Positions 21,891-35,124 are shown, counted from the first letter of the stretch. The stretch is 64,000 nucleotides of DNA from Orientallactaga sibirica (GCA_036365145.1 JAEOAD010000012.1:42166501-42230500), one strand, 5' to 3'. Numbers and translations: made by a program. Notes: a model not told the origin generated them from the sequence alone.

Positions 21891-24490
21891 TTTGATATTA
21901 TTTTATTTTTGCCATAACTCAATCACATTTAAGAGTAGAGAATGTGTATGGGGTCATTGTAGCTACTGTGTTAGGGTAATCCTGAAATCTCAACTCTAGC
22001 ATACAAGGAATTTATTTCTTATATCCATAGAATTTGAGCAGCATTCTACATGATCATTCATAGACTGAAGTCAATCTGAATTTGACTTGCTTTAGGGTCA
22101 CAGAACCTCTGTAGTCAGTCAGCAGATACACAAGGAGGGTGGTGGCTTGCACAAAACAGCTTTTGAAGGACCAAGTTAAAAAAGGCACAGCCATTGCTTC
22201 TCTACATTCATTTGGCTGTACCTCTATCATATGGACACTTCCAACTCTGGGAAGGCTGAGAACAAGGCTGTGGAAGAAGGAAAGCTAGGAAAGAAGAATG
22301 AATGGTTTGATGACAGCACGTTGCTTTTCTTTGCTGTGAGGGCACAAATACTTTTGAACAAGCAAGCAAATCCAAATGAAGTACACAGCAAAACATGGAA
22401 ATCTCGTCTTGAGCTTTGTTTACTGAAATGTAGCCAAAGTTAGAATACAAATATTTTATCTATTTCTAAAATGAAGATAAAACATACCTTTAGTATAGAG
22501 TTGTAGCCTCTTAGTAATAGACCCTCTGCAGTGTAGGGTTAGGACACTCTAGGGGTCATGTGAATATAGGCGATTATACCTGAGGATTCATCTACATATA
22601 TCATCCTGTAAAAATGAATTTAGAATGTGTAAGATCTGAGTTAGAGTGAGGTAGTCAATGTGTAAAAATAAGATTTGAAGTCCCAAAGCAAAGTGAGCCT
22701 TTGAGGAAAAAAATAAATTGTGATGGCATGATTTCCCCAGAGCTATTTAAAACAGACTTTTCTCTTTAAGTTTTATGAAAATATACTACTTTTACTTGGG
22801 GCATCAGAAAATTCACATCTTCTAAAATTAACACTCACCATTTTCATGACCACAACCATCTAAAACACTCCATCATTATTTACCTCATGTTTTTCCTTTC
22901 TTTTAAATATGCAATTACTCATAAAAGACAGGCAGAAGATGGAAGATTAAATCTTTTCTTTTATAGTGCCAAATCGAACCCAATTTCAAGGCACAGTTGC
23001 AGCTAACCTATGAAAACAAGTATTCAATTAAAGATGTTATTCATGACATGACTCACTAATACAATTATTATACGGCTTGCTGCAATGAATAGAAGTTCAG
23101 TTACATTAGAGCAAAATTACTATTAAATACAAAATTGATATTTCTTGCCTTTTCATTTATGGGAGCTTGGAGAATCTAAATCACATCTCGTAGCTGTCAG
23201 TTTTCAATCATTATTTATGTCAAATATATTATTGACTGATGAGAGTCAGGTATTCCCTGTTCTCTTTAAAACACCCAGAATAGTTGCTTTTTTGGTCTAG
23301 CATTTTGACAAATACTTTTTTGTGTCAAAAACATATTATGTCACAGCATAAATCACTGCTTCAAGCCTGGGCATGCATGATTGTCTAAAGGGAGGTAAAA
23401 CCTGCTAGATTCTCTTAAAGTGAAAAACCCCATAAAACAAAATGTAATTCCAATCACAACCCAAAACCTCCAAAACATTTTGATATATAACATCCAAAAC
23501 ATTTTAGTTGAATTTATAGCATTTTTAACATAGTTATGCAAACTTAATTAAGAATGTGAATGAGCCATTTCTGTGTCAATCACAAAGTAATAACCATGAC
23601 AACTCTGTGACAATACTTGCTTTAATTGATTTTGTTATTTTCATGAGAATGTCTCTATCTTGTACTTTAACAAAAGAATCCTGCAATGTCTTCAAAACTT
23701 GATGTAGTGTTGGGGACTTCTTGTTTATTTGGCTTAGATGGCCTTGAGAAATGTTTCTTTTTTGCCTCTCTTTCTTCTCTTCCCAATAAAATTATTGGTT
23801 GATAGGAAAGAACTGTTCTCTAGAGTTAAAGCAGCTGGTATCTCAATATCCGTATTTCTAAGCCGAAATAGCATCGTGAGATCATTGTGGATAGAAAAGA
23901 AGGAAATAAATCAGCCTGTGAGATATTATCATTCACTTTAGATCATAAAAAACAAATACAGCTGTCATATCCTAACATTCAACATAGATAAATTGAAAAA
24001 ATATATCATTATTTAACATAGCAAAAGAGAGGAAAAGATAGTGCCCATGACTAGGGAATGCATTGTGTTTTAGTACTGTCTTTTTAAAGCAACGTAAATT
24101 GATTACTGGATGGGAAATTTTCAGAGCTTATCAAAGTGTTGAATCAGAAATTCACTGTATGGAAAACTCATATACATTTAGGAGTAAATAGCATGTTGGT
24201 GTAAACAACTCTCTACAATACATCATAGCATTGTGTAGCATTTAAAAATGAATAAAATGTATGGAAGGAAATTTGTACTTTTTATTTTCTTAACACCTCT
24301 CAGTTTTGTAAGAAAATGACTTAATTTCTTTTGAGGATTACTTACCTCTCCTGTCCTAGTCATATGGAAAGGGTTGTTGCTATCTTGTGACTGGAATCAG
24401 CATTTTGATCTCAGTGACTTTGGGGAGGGGTGAGTTGGGGATGCTGTGGAGGAATGCCTCTCTCTGTCCATAGTGGGTGTGATATAGGAG
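21890..24490. other. Intergenic, unrecognised
   Basis: AT-rich, repeat-poor. No gene, RNA gene or known repeat recognised. Confidence 0.45.
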
Positions 24491-24494
24491 CCAG

Positions 24495-24572
24495 TCTTCT
24501 CTTTTCTCTTCTCTTCTCTTCTCTTCTCTTCTCTTCTCTTCTCTTCTCTTCTCTTCTCTTCTCTTCTCTTCC
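24495..24572. repeat. (CTTCT)n pentanucleotide microsatellite
   Basis: About 14 units of CTTCT, followed by a degenerate pyrimidine tract to about 24665. The long Arg-Glu-Glu-Lys-Arg open frame on the other strand is a product of this repeat. Confidence 0.95.
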
Positions 24573-24679
24573 CTTTTATTCTGTTCTTTGCTCACCATTT
24601 TTCTTCTTTCATTTTCTTTTCTTTCTTCCTTTCTCATTCTCTCTTTCTTCACTCCTTCCCTCTTTCCACTATAGCCAAG

Positions 24680-25200
24680 AAGTAAGGGAAAATGTCCTTC
24701 CATGGTCAGCCTATATCGGAGAGAATGAGGCCAAACTTTGTCAGTAGTGAAGGCTGAAGAGGACTCTGTGTTTAGATTCTTGTATTTAGGTTCTAAGACC
24801 CCAGAAGATGTTGTTCTTAAATTTGGTAATTGATAAGTTCTATGCACTTCACAGTATCCTTCTAATAAACATCGAACATCCACCTTTATTTATTTGCTTA
24901 TTGTTTTGCTTCAGGAAGTTAAATTTCTGTCATTCTCAATTAATTATAGCATGTCTACTCATTCAATATAATTATTATAATTTAAAATGTTTGTAAAATG
25001 TTTGAGTTAGGAAAATATTTAAATGAAAATACTCCAGTATCTTCTAAGACTAGGTTGTCAAACTTTATTTAGATAGTAAAGCATTTTAGATGGTGTAGCT
25101 CCAAGAAATATTTTATATTTATGCTCAAAGTTCCTAAAATGACAAAATTTGATTTTACCTCATCTTGTTCTCTACTGTGAAAACAAGTGTAGGTTCTACT
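24680..25200. other. Intergenic, unrecognised
   Basis: Nothing recognised. Confidence 0.45.
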
Positions 25201-26400
25201 GCAGGTGCTGGGACACAGTGTTGAAAACAAAATAGGCAAGTGTTTATCCTTGGGGAATTTACATCATTGTGACAGAATATGAAAAGCACAACACAATAAA
25301 TAATACTAATAGGGTACATAAAGAAGTAAAAAGAGCCATGAGGGACTGAATATAAAAAAAAAGAAGAAAGGTAGAGGACTGGATTTGTTCTTTACAACTT
25401 TAAACTAGGTGGTCAGAGTCCTCCATGACAGGTGAAATGGCGTGGACTTGAGGTACCAGACTATGAGCCACAAGTAGGCTAACCAGGTAATTTAGCATCC
25501 CAGCTGAGACACTTTAATGACTTGAGCCTGACATTTTGGGATAACAAGCACAAATGAAGATTCGTTCATGCAAAACCAAAATACATGGCTAACCTAGCTA
25601 TGAGGGATCTGGAAGAAGAGTTGCAGGCAGAGGACAGTTAGTGCATGGGCCCTAGCCACGTGTGCCTGCTGGGTATAGCCCAGCAAGACCACTGTGATGG
25701 GGCTAGTGAGCAAGGGAAGGCATGGAATGTAGAAAAGAAGGCCAGGCATTTCATTAGAGGACCAGAAGGCAGTGCTAAGGACCTTAGCATGTCGCCAGTA
25801 TGAAATAGAGTCAATGGAAGGTTTCATTTTTTAAATCAGAGGAGATGTATGACTGGACAGGCTAGGGAAGGAGGGAGACTTAGAAGTTAAACAGATATTG
25901 TTTTTTTTTTTTTTTTTTTTTTTTAGATAGTGTTATACTCTAGCCCAGGCTGACCTGGAAGTCACTATGTAGTCTCAGGGTGGTCTCAAACTTGCAGAGA
26001 TATCTGGGCCTTTGTCCACTGCAAATGAACTCCAGACACATGTGCCACCTTCTTTGCCTGCCTTACATGGGTACTGGAGAATCGAACCTGGGTCCTTTGG
26101 CTTTACAAGCAAGCACTTAACATCTAAGCCATCTCTCCAGCCCACAAGGAGGTATTTTCTGCATGAGCTTATTGTAAACTGGGTGGGAAAAGATGGTGAG
26201 TTGTACTGGGGGTGGGTTGGAGCAGCAGGCATGCAAGAAGGGACAGATTCTTCATATATTTTAAAGGGAAAACTGACCATATGTGAGGGATTGGGATGTG
26301 GAGAGTGAGAAAGGAGGAGTCAAGCATCATTTAAGATGTTTGGCTGAAGCAACAGAAGGATGTAGTTGCTTTTCCCTGTACTTACTAGCTGGAGCCGGAG
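25200..26400 (+). repeat. Ancient interspersed repeat, family uncertain
   Basis: Segments such as GCTGGGACACAGTGTTGAAA, GTGATGGGGCTAGTGAGCAA, GTCAATGGAAGGTTTCA and TTGGGATGTGGAGAGTGAGA are arranged in the order of a widespread old mammalian repeat that I recognise by pattern but cannot name with certainty. Interrupted by the SINE at 25901-26143. Confidence 0.4.
25901..26143 (-). mobile_element. B1/B2 chimeric SINE
   Basis: T tract and reversed B1 tail half (to about 25998: CAGGGTGGTCTCAAACTTGC), which then passes directly into the reversed B2-like core and head (CCACTGCAAATGAACTCCAG to ATCTCTCCAGCCC). The B1 head and the B2 tail are both absent. Confidence 0.85.
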
Positions 26401-26437
26401 CCGAGATTGCGATTTGGGAGGAAGAATGTATATGTTT

Positions 26438-26528
26438 TGTGTGTGTGTGTGTGTGTACTGTATGTATGCATGTATGTATGTATGTATGTATGTATGTATG
26501 TATGTATGTATGTATATATGTATGTATA
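26438..26528. repeat. (TG)n and (TATG)n compound microsatellite
   Basis: About nine TG units, then about 17 TATG units with one variant. Confidence 0.95.
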
Positions 26529-26843
26529 CGACATGAGAAATCTATAAAATAACCCAAATACCCCTCCAGGTAAAACTGAGGCTGTATCATCAGCAAGAGA
26601 GAAGACAGTGTGGAAGAGAGCTTGTCTGAGGACATGGCAGCCATTACTGGGAACGCTCTGGAGAAGGAAATGGGTCTTGCCTGTTAGGAGTTACGTTTAG
26701 TGAGCCTGAGCTAGAATCCTAATGGTGCTTCATTTTTAGGTTCTATAAATCTGTTCTTTCAATAATGAACATAGGATTTTTCCTATGGTTTTTGACATTT
26801 GACTTGTTTCTTTTGTGGGGATTGATTACATATTTGTATGACT

Positions 26844-27015
26844 TCTTTTTTTTTTTTTTTTTTTTTTTTTTTGGTTTTGCGAGGTAGGGTCTCACTCTGG
26901 TCCAGGCCTACCTGGAATTCACTATGTAGTCTCAGGGTGGCCTCGAACTCTCAGCGATCCTCCTCCCTCTGCCTCCCGAGTGCTGGGATTAAAGGCGTGC
27001 GCCACCATGCCCGGC
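26844..27015 (-). mobile_element. B1 SINE, young
   Basis: Long T tract and near-consensus reversed B1 ending CCACCATGCCCGGC. Target duplication TATGACTTCT on both sides. Confidence 0.95.
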
Positions 27016-27019
27016 TATG

Positions 27020-27625
27020 ACTTCTGTTCTCTAAAACTTTCTGTGGTGTTCTGGAGGTGTATTTAATTGTAATTCATAAATTCTATGTGTTCTGTTAAAG
27101 ATCCTTTATTTAGAGATTCCATTCCTTGAAGTTTTTTTTTACCTGTTTTTGTCATTTTAACATGACTTATTTGTTCTGTCTTACTTCAAAAATAATATGT
27201 GTGAATTGTAGACTATTTAGGGAATACATATGTACAGCAAGATTGCAATCATGCACCGAAAATATAAGCGGCTTCCATTTTAGGGTATGTCCTGCTCATA
27301 GTGTGCGTGTGTGTATATAAAATTATATTGTACGTTCTGGTTTTTGTAACTCACCATTTTCACTTATGTAAGGGCATCTTGACAGATTAATGGAGGCATA
27401 AGAACAATGAGATTGTTTAGTGTTCTCTCTGTCATCTGTTAACCTTATACCATCTGCCCTTAGCAGAGGGCTTATTGCTTCTTTGTTTCTGCTCCAAGTA
27501 ACTAAAAAAAATATCAAATTTATTTGGACATTATTTTTGATACATCTTAATTCAGTCTAAGAAGTTTAGCTTTTGCCATAGTTGTTAGCAGATCTAAGTG
27601 TCCCTGACATTCATTTGTACATTTG
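27020..27625. other. Intergenic, unrecognised
   Basis: Nothing recognised apart from a short TG run near 27303. Confidence 0.45.
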
Positions 27626-27628
27626 AAA

Positions 27629-27819
27629 AAATGCTTTTATTTATTTGTTGAGAGAGAAATAGAAAATGGATGCACCAGTGCCTTTTGATACTGAAAATGA
27701 ACTCCAGATAAATGTGTCACTTTGTGCATCTGGCTTTGTATAGGTACCTGGAAATTGTACCAGGACTGGCAGGTTTTGCAAGCAAGTGCCTTTAACAGCT
27801 AAGCCACGTCCCCAGCTCT
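27629..27819 (-). mobile_element. B2-like SINE, diverged
   Basis: TTTATTTATTTGTTGAGAGA, GAACTCCAGATAAATGTGTC and a decayed head ending AGCCACGTCCCCAGC. Confidence 0.8.
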
Positions 27820-27889
27820 CGTTTGTGCATCTTTCATGCTTATAGTGATCATTGCTGTTTTTGTATGATACTCCCTTCCTTCTCCCCCC

Positions 27890-29080
27890 CCAAACTCTCT
27901 TACTTGGTTTAATTTTCCTATACCCTTCCTGTTTACACCCCTGTACATTCACCTATGTGCTTAAACAATTCTACTTGTGTGAATTTGAAGATTGACACAC
28001 AATAGAATTTTTTATTTGTATTTATTTACTTATTAGAGACAGAGAAAGGGAGGGGGGGGAGAGAAAGAATTGGCATACCAGGGCCTCTAGCCAGTGCAAA
28101 CGAACTTCAGATGCATGTGCCACCATGTGCCTCTAGTTTACGAGGGTCCTGGGGCATCCAGCCTCAAACTGGGGTCCTTAGGCTTCACAGGCAAGTGCTT
28201 AACCTCTAAGCCATCTCTTCAGCCCCACAGTAGAATTTTTTAACATACGTGTAGACCTATGTCTCCACTGTTACAATTGTGTTACCACCAGGACAATTCT
28301 ATTATTCTAAAAACCTCTGTGTTTCTGCCTTGTAGACTCCCTTTCTTCTTGCCTGTGGCAAGCTCTGACATAGACTCTGTTACCAGGGTTAACGCCTTTG
28401 GAATTCATCCAAATTGTGGCATCTACTAATATTTTTTTAGGAGTATGTCATTATAAATATGTATCACAATTTGTTTATTTATGCATTATTGATCCATTCA
28501 CCTGCTATAGGATATCTGGGTTGTTTCCAATTGGGGTATCATGAATAGAGCAGAAATAAGCATTTGTTTGCAATTGTGAATATTTCCTTAGGATAAGTAC
28601 TCAGGCATAGGACTGATGGCCATATAATCAGTGAATCTTTCACTTAAAAGAAACTGCCCAACACTTTTCTAGAGTGTCTGAGGTATTCTGCATCGATATT
28701 GGCAACTTATGAGAGTATTCGCTACTCCATGTTTTTATGGTACTGTCATCATTTTTCTTAACTTGCATTTCCCAAATGGCTGTATGTATTTCATGTGCTT
28801 ATTTATTTTACAAATATCCTTTCTAGCAAACCGTCTGTTCAAGTCTTCTGCTCATTTAACAATTGAGTTATTTTACTGTTCAGCTATGACAACTCCTGAT
28901 ACATTTTGAGTATAAATCCTTTCTCAGACATATGATTTTAAAACATCTTCTTTCAATGTGCACCTTGCATTTTCATTATTTAAGTGTCTTTCATAGGAAA
29001 AAAAACTTTTAAATTGATCAATTCTAACTTACAACTTTTTTATAGATAGATTTCCTTTATGGCATTCTATTTAAGTTGGC
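27890..29080 (-). mobile_element. Old L1 fragment, reversed
   Basis: ATCCATTCACCTGCTATAGG, ATCTGGGTTGTTTCCAATTG, ATCATGAATAGAGCAG, ACTTGCATTTCCCAAATGGC and TTCAAGTCTTCTGCTCATTT are the familiar antisense form of an ancient L1 ORF2/3' region. Interrupted by a B2-like SINE. Confidence 0.75.
28009..28226 (-). mobile_element. B2-like SINE
   Basis: TTTATTTACTTATTAGAGAC, G-rich tract, core and head ending CATCTCTTCAGCCCC. Near-duplicate flanks around CACAATAGAATTTTTT. Confidence 0.9.
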
Positions 29081-29326
29081 TTCACCTAATCTCAGTCCAT
29101 GGAGAATTCCTTTTGATTGAGTTATAAAGTTACTTTCTTGAATTTCTCCCTCTCCAACATCTCCAGTACCTTTTGCCTTCCTGTCGTTCTGTTTTATAGT
29201 CATTTTCCCTGGAAAGCTGGGGCTCCATTTATCCCATTCTGTCATGGGTCCAACTTCTGAACAATGTCACTGGGGTTCTCATCACAGTCATGGGACAATA
29301 GTCCCTCTTAGTGCTTTCCTGCTGCT
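29080..29326. other. Intergenic, unrecognised
   Basis: Nothing recognised. Confidence 0.4.
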
Positions 29327-29549
29327 TTAAAAATTATTTATTTTTAATATTGGATTCATTTATGAGAGAGCAAGAGGCAGAGGTAGAGAGAGAAAGAGAA
29401 TGGGTATGGCAGGGCCTGCAGCCACTGCAAGCAAACTCCAGATGCATGCGTCTCCTTCTGCCTATGGCTTACGTGGCTACTGGGGAATCAAACCTGGGTC
29501 TTTAGGCTTCACAGGCAAGTGCCTTAACCGCTAAGCCATCTCTGCAGCC
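29327..29549 (-). mobile_element. B2-like SINE
   Basis: AAATTATTTATTTTTAATAT tail, GA tract, core and head ending CATCTCTGCAGCCC. Target duplication CTTTCCTGCT. Confidence 0.92.
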
Positions 29550-31095
29550 CCACTTTCCTGCTTCTTGAACATACACTGGAGCACCTCTTCCTGAGACCTT
29601 CTGTCCACACTAATGTCTGCATCTGTTTCTTGGGCTTCCTTGAGAACAGGTCACAAGAACCTGGGATGTACTTACTGCTGCTACCAATCTCTTTTTGCCC
29701 AATCTCTTTTCCAAGTCTTCTTCTTGCTATTTACTTTTAAGAGTCCTTAGAAAACACTTCATGTAGCCTGATGCAGTTTGCCCTTGCTTCATGACTGCAT
29801 TCAGTGGGAGAGACAAGATGGAGAGTGCCCACTTCATTTTATCCAGAATCAGGATGCTCTGTACCATCTCTGGACAGTGATTGGCTAAGGAATGGTATTC
29901 ATCTCCACCCTGGCACCCAAGCTAGGAAAGGAATCCTATGGGGGCCATGGCCACAGATGCTTCTCACAGGAAGAGAGATACAAGTAGCAATGCTCTCTTT
30001 CTTCTACCTTGAAATGTTCTTGATCAAAGTGTGACATCTGGGACCATTGCTGCCCAGACACTAGCCTTGGCAGTGAAAAGAAAACATGAATGAAACCTGT
30101 CTTTGATACATGGTTGAGTCTGCCCTATTTCAGGACTTCCTGCAATGAAAGCTACTTGCTTTCCCCTTCAAGCTTGCTTGTGGTTTGGGCTTAAGGCTTT
30201 TGCTTGCTGTATTTTCAAGTGTACTACTCTTCTTCCTATGTTTTGTACAAGTTTCTTTTTCTTTTTTCCCGTGGATCTGAACTTCAGAGAGTTCTCTCTA
30301 TTGACATCTATTTTCTTTACACCTGAACTACTCAAGAAGAGAGCCAGTAACATGGCTGGCAGATACTGAAAATACAGAGATTCTGAATTGAATTGAACAT
30401 GAAATGCAAAATCTTGGTTTTGAAGATATAAGTAAAGAAAATTTAATGTTTTGTTGATTAATTTTATCTATATTTATTATATGTTAAAGTTATATTTTAG
30501 AAATATTGGTTGATTATGCTATTAAAATAAATTTTACTTGTTTAACATTTAAAAATACATTTATAAGACAATGACACATGGCATGCACACTTCTGCTGAA
30601 CAACACTTGTATTTATAATTTTCCCTTTTCATTTTCATTGGACTATTTACATTTGCATTATTGGATTTCAGAGCTTCTCATCCACCTTGATCTGTCATAC
30701 TTTTAAAGCATTTTTGCTTTGAAATTACTGAAAATTCTTTTCTAAGTTTAGAATTATTCTCAACCTTGGAATAACTGGCAAAAGTTATCTAGTCCATCCT
30801 CAGAGAATCTTAGTAAGTAGGTTATAAGCAGAATCCAAGCTTCTATGTTTTCACCAAATACTGACTGATACACCCAAATTCCTCTGTCTACTTGGAACAC
30901 ATTCATATTGTCAATGTCTCACTTTATCTCCTTAGCTGTGGGATTCTGTATGAGGCTTTGTTTATCACCCATAATTTAGATTTGCTGTTATCCATGTCTG
31001 CACATTGACCTACAGATATTTGGGAGTATGCTCTTACTGATTTCCCTCTAGTGAATTTTCTTGTGTGACCTGTTGGACATTCACCATCCTTTCAT
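29550..31095. other. Intergenic, unrecognised
   Basis: No gene recognised. The part 29560-30120 is less AT-rich than its surroundings and could be an old LTR, but I cannot place it. Confidence 0.4.
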
Positions 31096-31110
31096 ACCAT
31101 CTTGGTCTTT

Positions 31111-31373
31111 TTTTTTTTTTTTTTTTGAGAGAGAGACAGAGAGAGAGAGAGAGAGGAAGACAGATAGAGATTGGCGCGCCAGCAGTGTCTCAGCTGCTGC
31201 CAACGAACTCTAGATGTGTGCGCCCCCTTGTGGTCAAGTGCGGCATTGCGCCCATGCATCTCTTTGCATCTGGCTAAACGTGGGACCTGGAGATTGGAAC
31301 CGTTGGAGATTGGAACCAGTGTTCTTAGGCTTAGGAGGCAGGCGCCTTAACCCCTAAGCCATCTCTCCAGCCC
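31111..31373 (-). mobile_element. B2-like SINE, long subfamily
   Basis: GA tract, long core and a direct duplication of GGAGATTGGAACC within the element. A 15-bp target repeat ACCATCTTGGTCTTT is at 31096-31110 and 31374-31388. Confidence 0.95.
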
Positions 31374-31945
31374 ACCATCTTGGTCTTTAAACTGGGGCAT
31401 GAGCTTTCTGAGTTAAAGAATTTAATAGAAATACATTGTGGAGTCTACTGTGATGATGCATCTAACAACACTGTTTCAAAGTACAGCTTTTAATGGTGGT
31501 CTAATGCATCCCACTGAATGTTAATTTCCACTGGCCTCTCAGTATAGATTTAAAATAATAATCACCCATGAGAATGAGAAATTGAGAAATGAACACCATC
31601 ATTTCAGTAAGAAATGAATTCCAAATTTAATTTTATTTTTGTTTTCAAATTGTAGTACTTTAACATAATTTTGTTTTGCTTGATTAGGTATTTTAATAAT
31701 AATTCAATCCAAAAGATGTATTGGTATACTTAGTGGGGCCCAAATATAAATGAGTTTGTATGCATGTCAAATTTATTGAAGACAGCATGATATATTGATT
31801 AATAAGATACTTTAAAAAATAATAATATATTAATTAAAATTTATTGGGCTGAAAAATGCAGCTGTGAGTTTGGAGAGGAAAAGGAACTTACGAATTTGTG
31901 AACTTCTGACTTTCAAAAAAGGAGTTTGTTCATATATTTTTCAAT
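31374..31945. other. Intergenic, unrecognised
   Basis: Nothing recognised. Confidence 0.4.
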
Positions 31946-32076
31946 TTTTTTTTTGAGGTAGCCCAGGCTGACCTGGAATTCACTCTGTAGTCTCAGGGTG
32001 GCCTCGAACTCACAGCGATCCTCCTACCTCTGCCTCCTGAGTGCTGGGATTAAGGGCATGTGCCACCACACCTGGC
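31946..32076 (-). mobile_element. B1 SINE with internal deletion
   Basis: Reversed B1 in which about 14 bases between GAGGTA and GCCCAGG are missing. Target duplication ATTTTTCAATTT on both sides. Confidence 0.93.
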
Positions 32077-32079
32077 ATT

Positions 32080-33000
32080 TTTCAATTTATTATAGCATTT
32101 AGATTCATTTGGCTTATATTAAACATGTTAGAACCATTCTATTTTAAAATTCTATTATTTAAAATATGTAAGAAATCATATCACTTCTGTCCATTAAATA
32201 TTGATATTAAAATTGGTAGATGTTAATCCAACAATGTAAAAGGGATCTCAATAATTAAGTTATTTTATGATATACAGCAAAATTCCCATTTTATAATAAA
32301 ACTTGTTAAATTTTTTCTATTTATTCTGCTCATCATAGTCAACATAAATTTCTATTAAAGAAGTCAGCAGATGCCAAAATAATACCAATTGTGTGACATG
32401 AATACATTCCTCACTTATCAAATCCAAATTCCGCCATTTGATTCTATGTCGATCTCTCTCTCTCTCTCTCTCTCTCCTCTCTCTTTTACTGTTTTCCTGC
32501 TACTTACTTCCTAAATATTAATTTTTCTTCAAAAATGCCAATCATAAACTTCAGAAGGAAACAAATGAGCAAATAAATAAAGCCCTTTACCATTCCACAT
32601 TCCTACAAGGCTAAAAATCTTTCAATTTTCTCAGCCTTCCATTTCTCTTGATATTTCCAGTCTTGTCCACAGGCATGTTCCATTCCTTGATTCCTACTAG
32701 CAGCAAGTTAGGCCTTTTCACAAGGCCTAACTTGACTCAAAGGTGTGCATACATTCATACAAATAGAAGTAATTCATTTTTACAATTCATAAATGTCCAG
32801 AATGTGAATATATAGAGAAATAAGATACACTTATGTGCATGTATGCATAACGAAACCTATTCAATATCACATTTCCCTACGCAAAAAATTATTCCAAAAT
32901 ATTTGCTACATATTTTAATTCATGCACCAAAATATTCATTTAGTCAATGTATTTAATATAGCTGTGAGTGCAGTATATACTCTGATGCTCCATCTCATTT
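32080..33000. other. Intergenic, with a short (CT)n tract
   Basis: AT-rich. About 12 CT units lie near 32453-32477. No gene recognised. Confidence 0.5.
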
Positions 33001-33157
33001 TTTGTTTTTGTTTTTGTTTTTGGAGGTAGGGTCTCACTCTGGCCCAGGCTGACCTGGAATTAACTATGTAGTATCAGAGTGGCCTTGAACTCATGGCAGT
33101 CCTCCTACCTCTGCTTCCCAAGTGCTGAGATTAAAGGCATGCACCACAACTCCCAGC
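33000..33157 (-). mobile_element. B1 SINE
   Basis: (TTTTTG)n tail, reversed B1 body, head ending CACCACAACTCCCAGCT. Confidence 0.92.
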
Positions 33158-33159
33158 TC

Positions 33160-34475
33160 CATCTCATTATTTTTAACTGTAACAAAGTACAAAGTACCAT
33201 GCAGTATTTCAGCATTTTCATATGGATGGGCCTAGAGAAGTATTTCAGTGCTTAGTCTCTGTCATCAACATCCTTGTGAATGTATTTTGAGTTCATGTTT
33301 AATTATTTCTCAAGGATAGGTTCTATTATTGGGACCTCTTTGTTAATGTATATAAATTTTCACTTTTTATTGATAATGCACCCCCTAAAACACAATGCCA
33401 TTTTACATCCAGATAACAATAGAAGATCATATATATAAAAATATATATAAATGATCATATATATATATATATATGTTTCCTTATGCCTTGATTAAAAATG
33501 CATCAATTAATCAATTTTGTCATTCCAACAAAGGATGATTTCTTGTGGATGTCTGAATTTTCATCTCTGACTTCTGGTGCATTATTCTGTGAGAACTAAC
33601 ATACACTTAATTTGAGTTTCAGTAATGCTGAGTTATTTTTCTTTCTTCTTTAGGCCATATTTATCTTCCCTGTATCATTTGGACATGCTTTTGAATCCCC
33701 TCTGACTCCTAAAAACCATATATTTTAGTTTCTTCTGGATCATTTCCTCTTTTCTATTTTTGTCTTCATCTTTCTTGATAAGCTGCATAGAGAGGTCTTC
33801 CTCAAGCCTGCTTGCCTTCACCTCAAGCAGCTGATTCGTTTAACATAAATAGCTGGATATTGCTTCTGGCAAGAACACAAGCCAGAGACACTCCCTGAAG
33901 GCCTAAGGAATAATCACCTCACCTTCCATTCCACTTGCTTTTGCAGTTTCTCGCACTTTGTTATCAGGTGTTGGAAAAGTTATTTTCTTTTTTATATTAA
34001 CTTTGTGCTTTTGAAACTTTTCCATCAAATTGCTAAGCAGAGAAGAAGGAATTTGTAAATAATGATGTGTTTTTCTTGTTCTGAATCTGAGTTACATTAA
34101 AGGGATGGGTATATTGTTTGCTTTTGTTAGTTATTTTAGCATCTTGAATTGAGTGTATTGGTTGAGGAACTCTACATTAATTATACAAAAATAACAATCA
34201 TGTTTTGCTTAATTAAAATTTAAAAAATATAGATAGTTCATGTTAAAATTTTATGTACAGTTATATGGGAATTATGAGTAATATTTTGACTTCTGACAAC
34301 ATATACTCACTTAAAAGGTCCTAAGGACTGGTACTGATCTTTGCGCCACACTTGGAGTACTGCCTTAATTATCTAAACTGGAGAATCATGGGATACTCTT
34401 GAGTCTCAGTTTCAGGTACTTTTGATTTGTTCAGTTTGCTGTAAGCCTGAACATGAAAATTATATAGAAACTTAC
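33160..34475. other. Intergenic, with (TA)n tracts
   Basis: TA-rich microsatellite near 33428-33474. Otherwise nothing recognised. Confidence 0.5.
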
Positions 34476-34479
34476 AAGG

Positions 34480-34790
34480 TCTGGTAGATGGCTCAGCAGT
34501 AAGACCACTTGCCACACAAGCATGAGAGCCTGAGAGGGCCCAAGACTATCTGAGTTTAATCAATACCTGTGTATATAGCTGGGTATTGTCATACCTACAT
34601 ATAAGCCCAGTCCTATTGTGAGCAGATAGGAGGCATACTGGTCAGCCAGTCTGACTGAAAACAGCAGCTCCTGATTCAGTGAGAGACTCAGTCTCAAGGA
34701 AATAACATAGAGGAGTGATAGAAAACCACACTTGATGTTCTCTTCTTTGATGTTGCCTTCTTGTGCATGTGCATGGTGTGCATACCTGTG

Positions 34791-34840
<50 letters not shown>
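34480..34840 (+). mobile_element. B4-type SINE with (CA)n tail
   Basis: AAGGTCTGGTAGATGGCTCA, GCACTTGCC-type head, GTCAGCCAGTCTGACTGAAA and GAGAGACTCAGTCTCAAGG in plus-strand B4 order, ending in about 22 CA units (34795-34839). Confidence 0.7.
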
Positions 34841-34879
34841 ATCTCATACATACTGTACACATGCAAAAAAGAATAGCTA

Positions 34880-34884
34880 TTTTT

Positions 34885-34940
<56 letters not shown>

Positions 34941-35124
34941 GGCATGCCAGCGGCCTCTCAACTGCTATGAATGAACTCCATGCATGTGCTCCCCCTTGTG
35001 GGCAAGTGTGGCATTGTGCCCTTGGGTTACTTGCGTCTAGCTAAACATGGGACCTGGAGAATCGAATAGGCGTTCTTAGGCCTGGCAGACAGGCGCCTTA
35101 ACTGCTAGGCCATCTCTCCATCCC
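34880..35124 (-). mobile_element. B2-like SINE, long subfamily, with (GA)n
   Basis: About 25 GA units (34887-34937), then the long-subfamily core and head ending CCATCTCTCCATCCC. Confidence 0.93.

Noticed and set aside
24380..24883. 167-codon minus-strand frame with Arg-Glu-Glu-Lys-Arg repeats
   Set aside because: Translation of the (CTTCT)n microsatellite.
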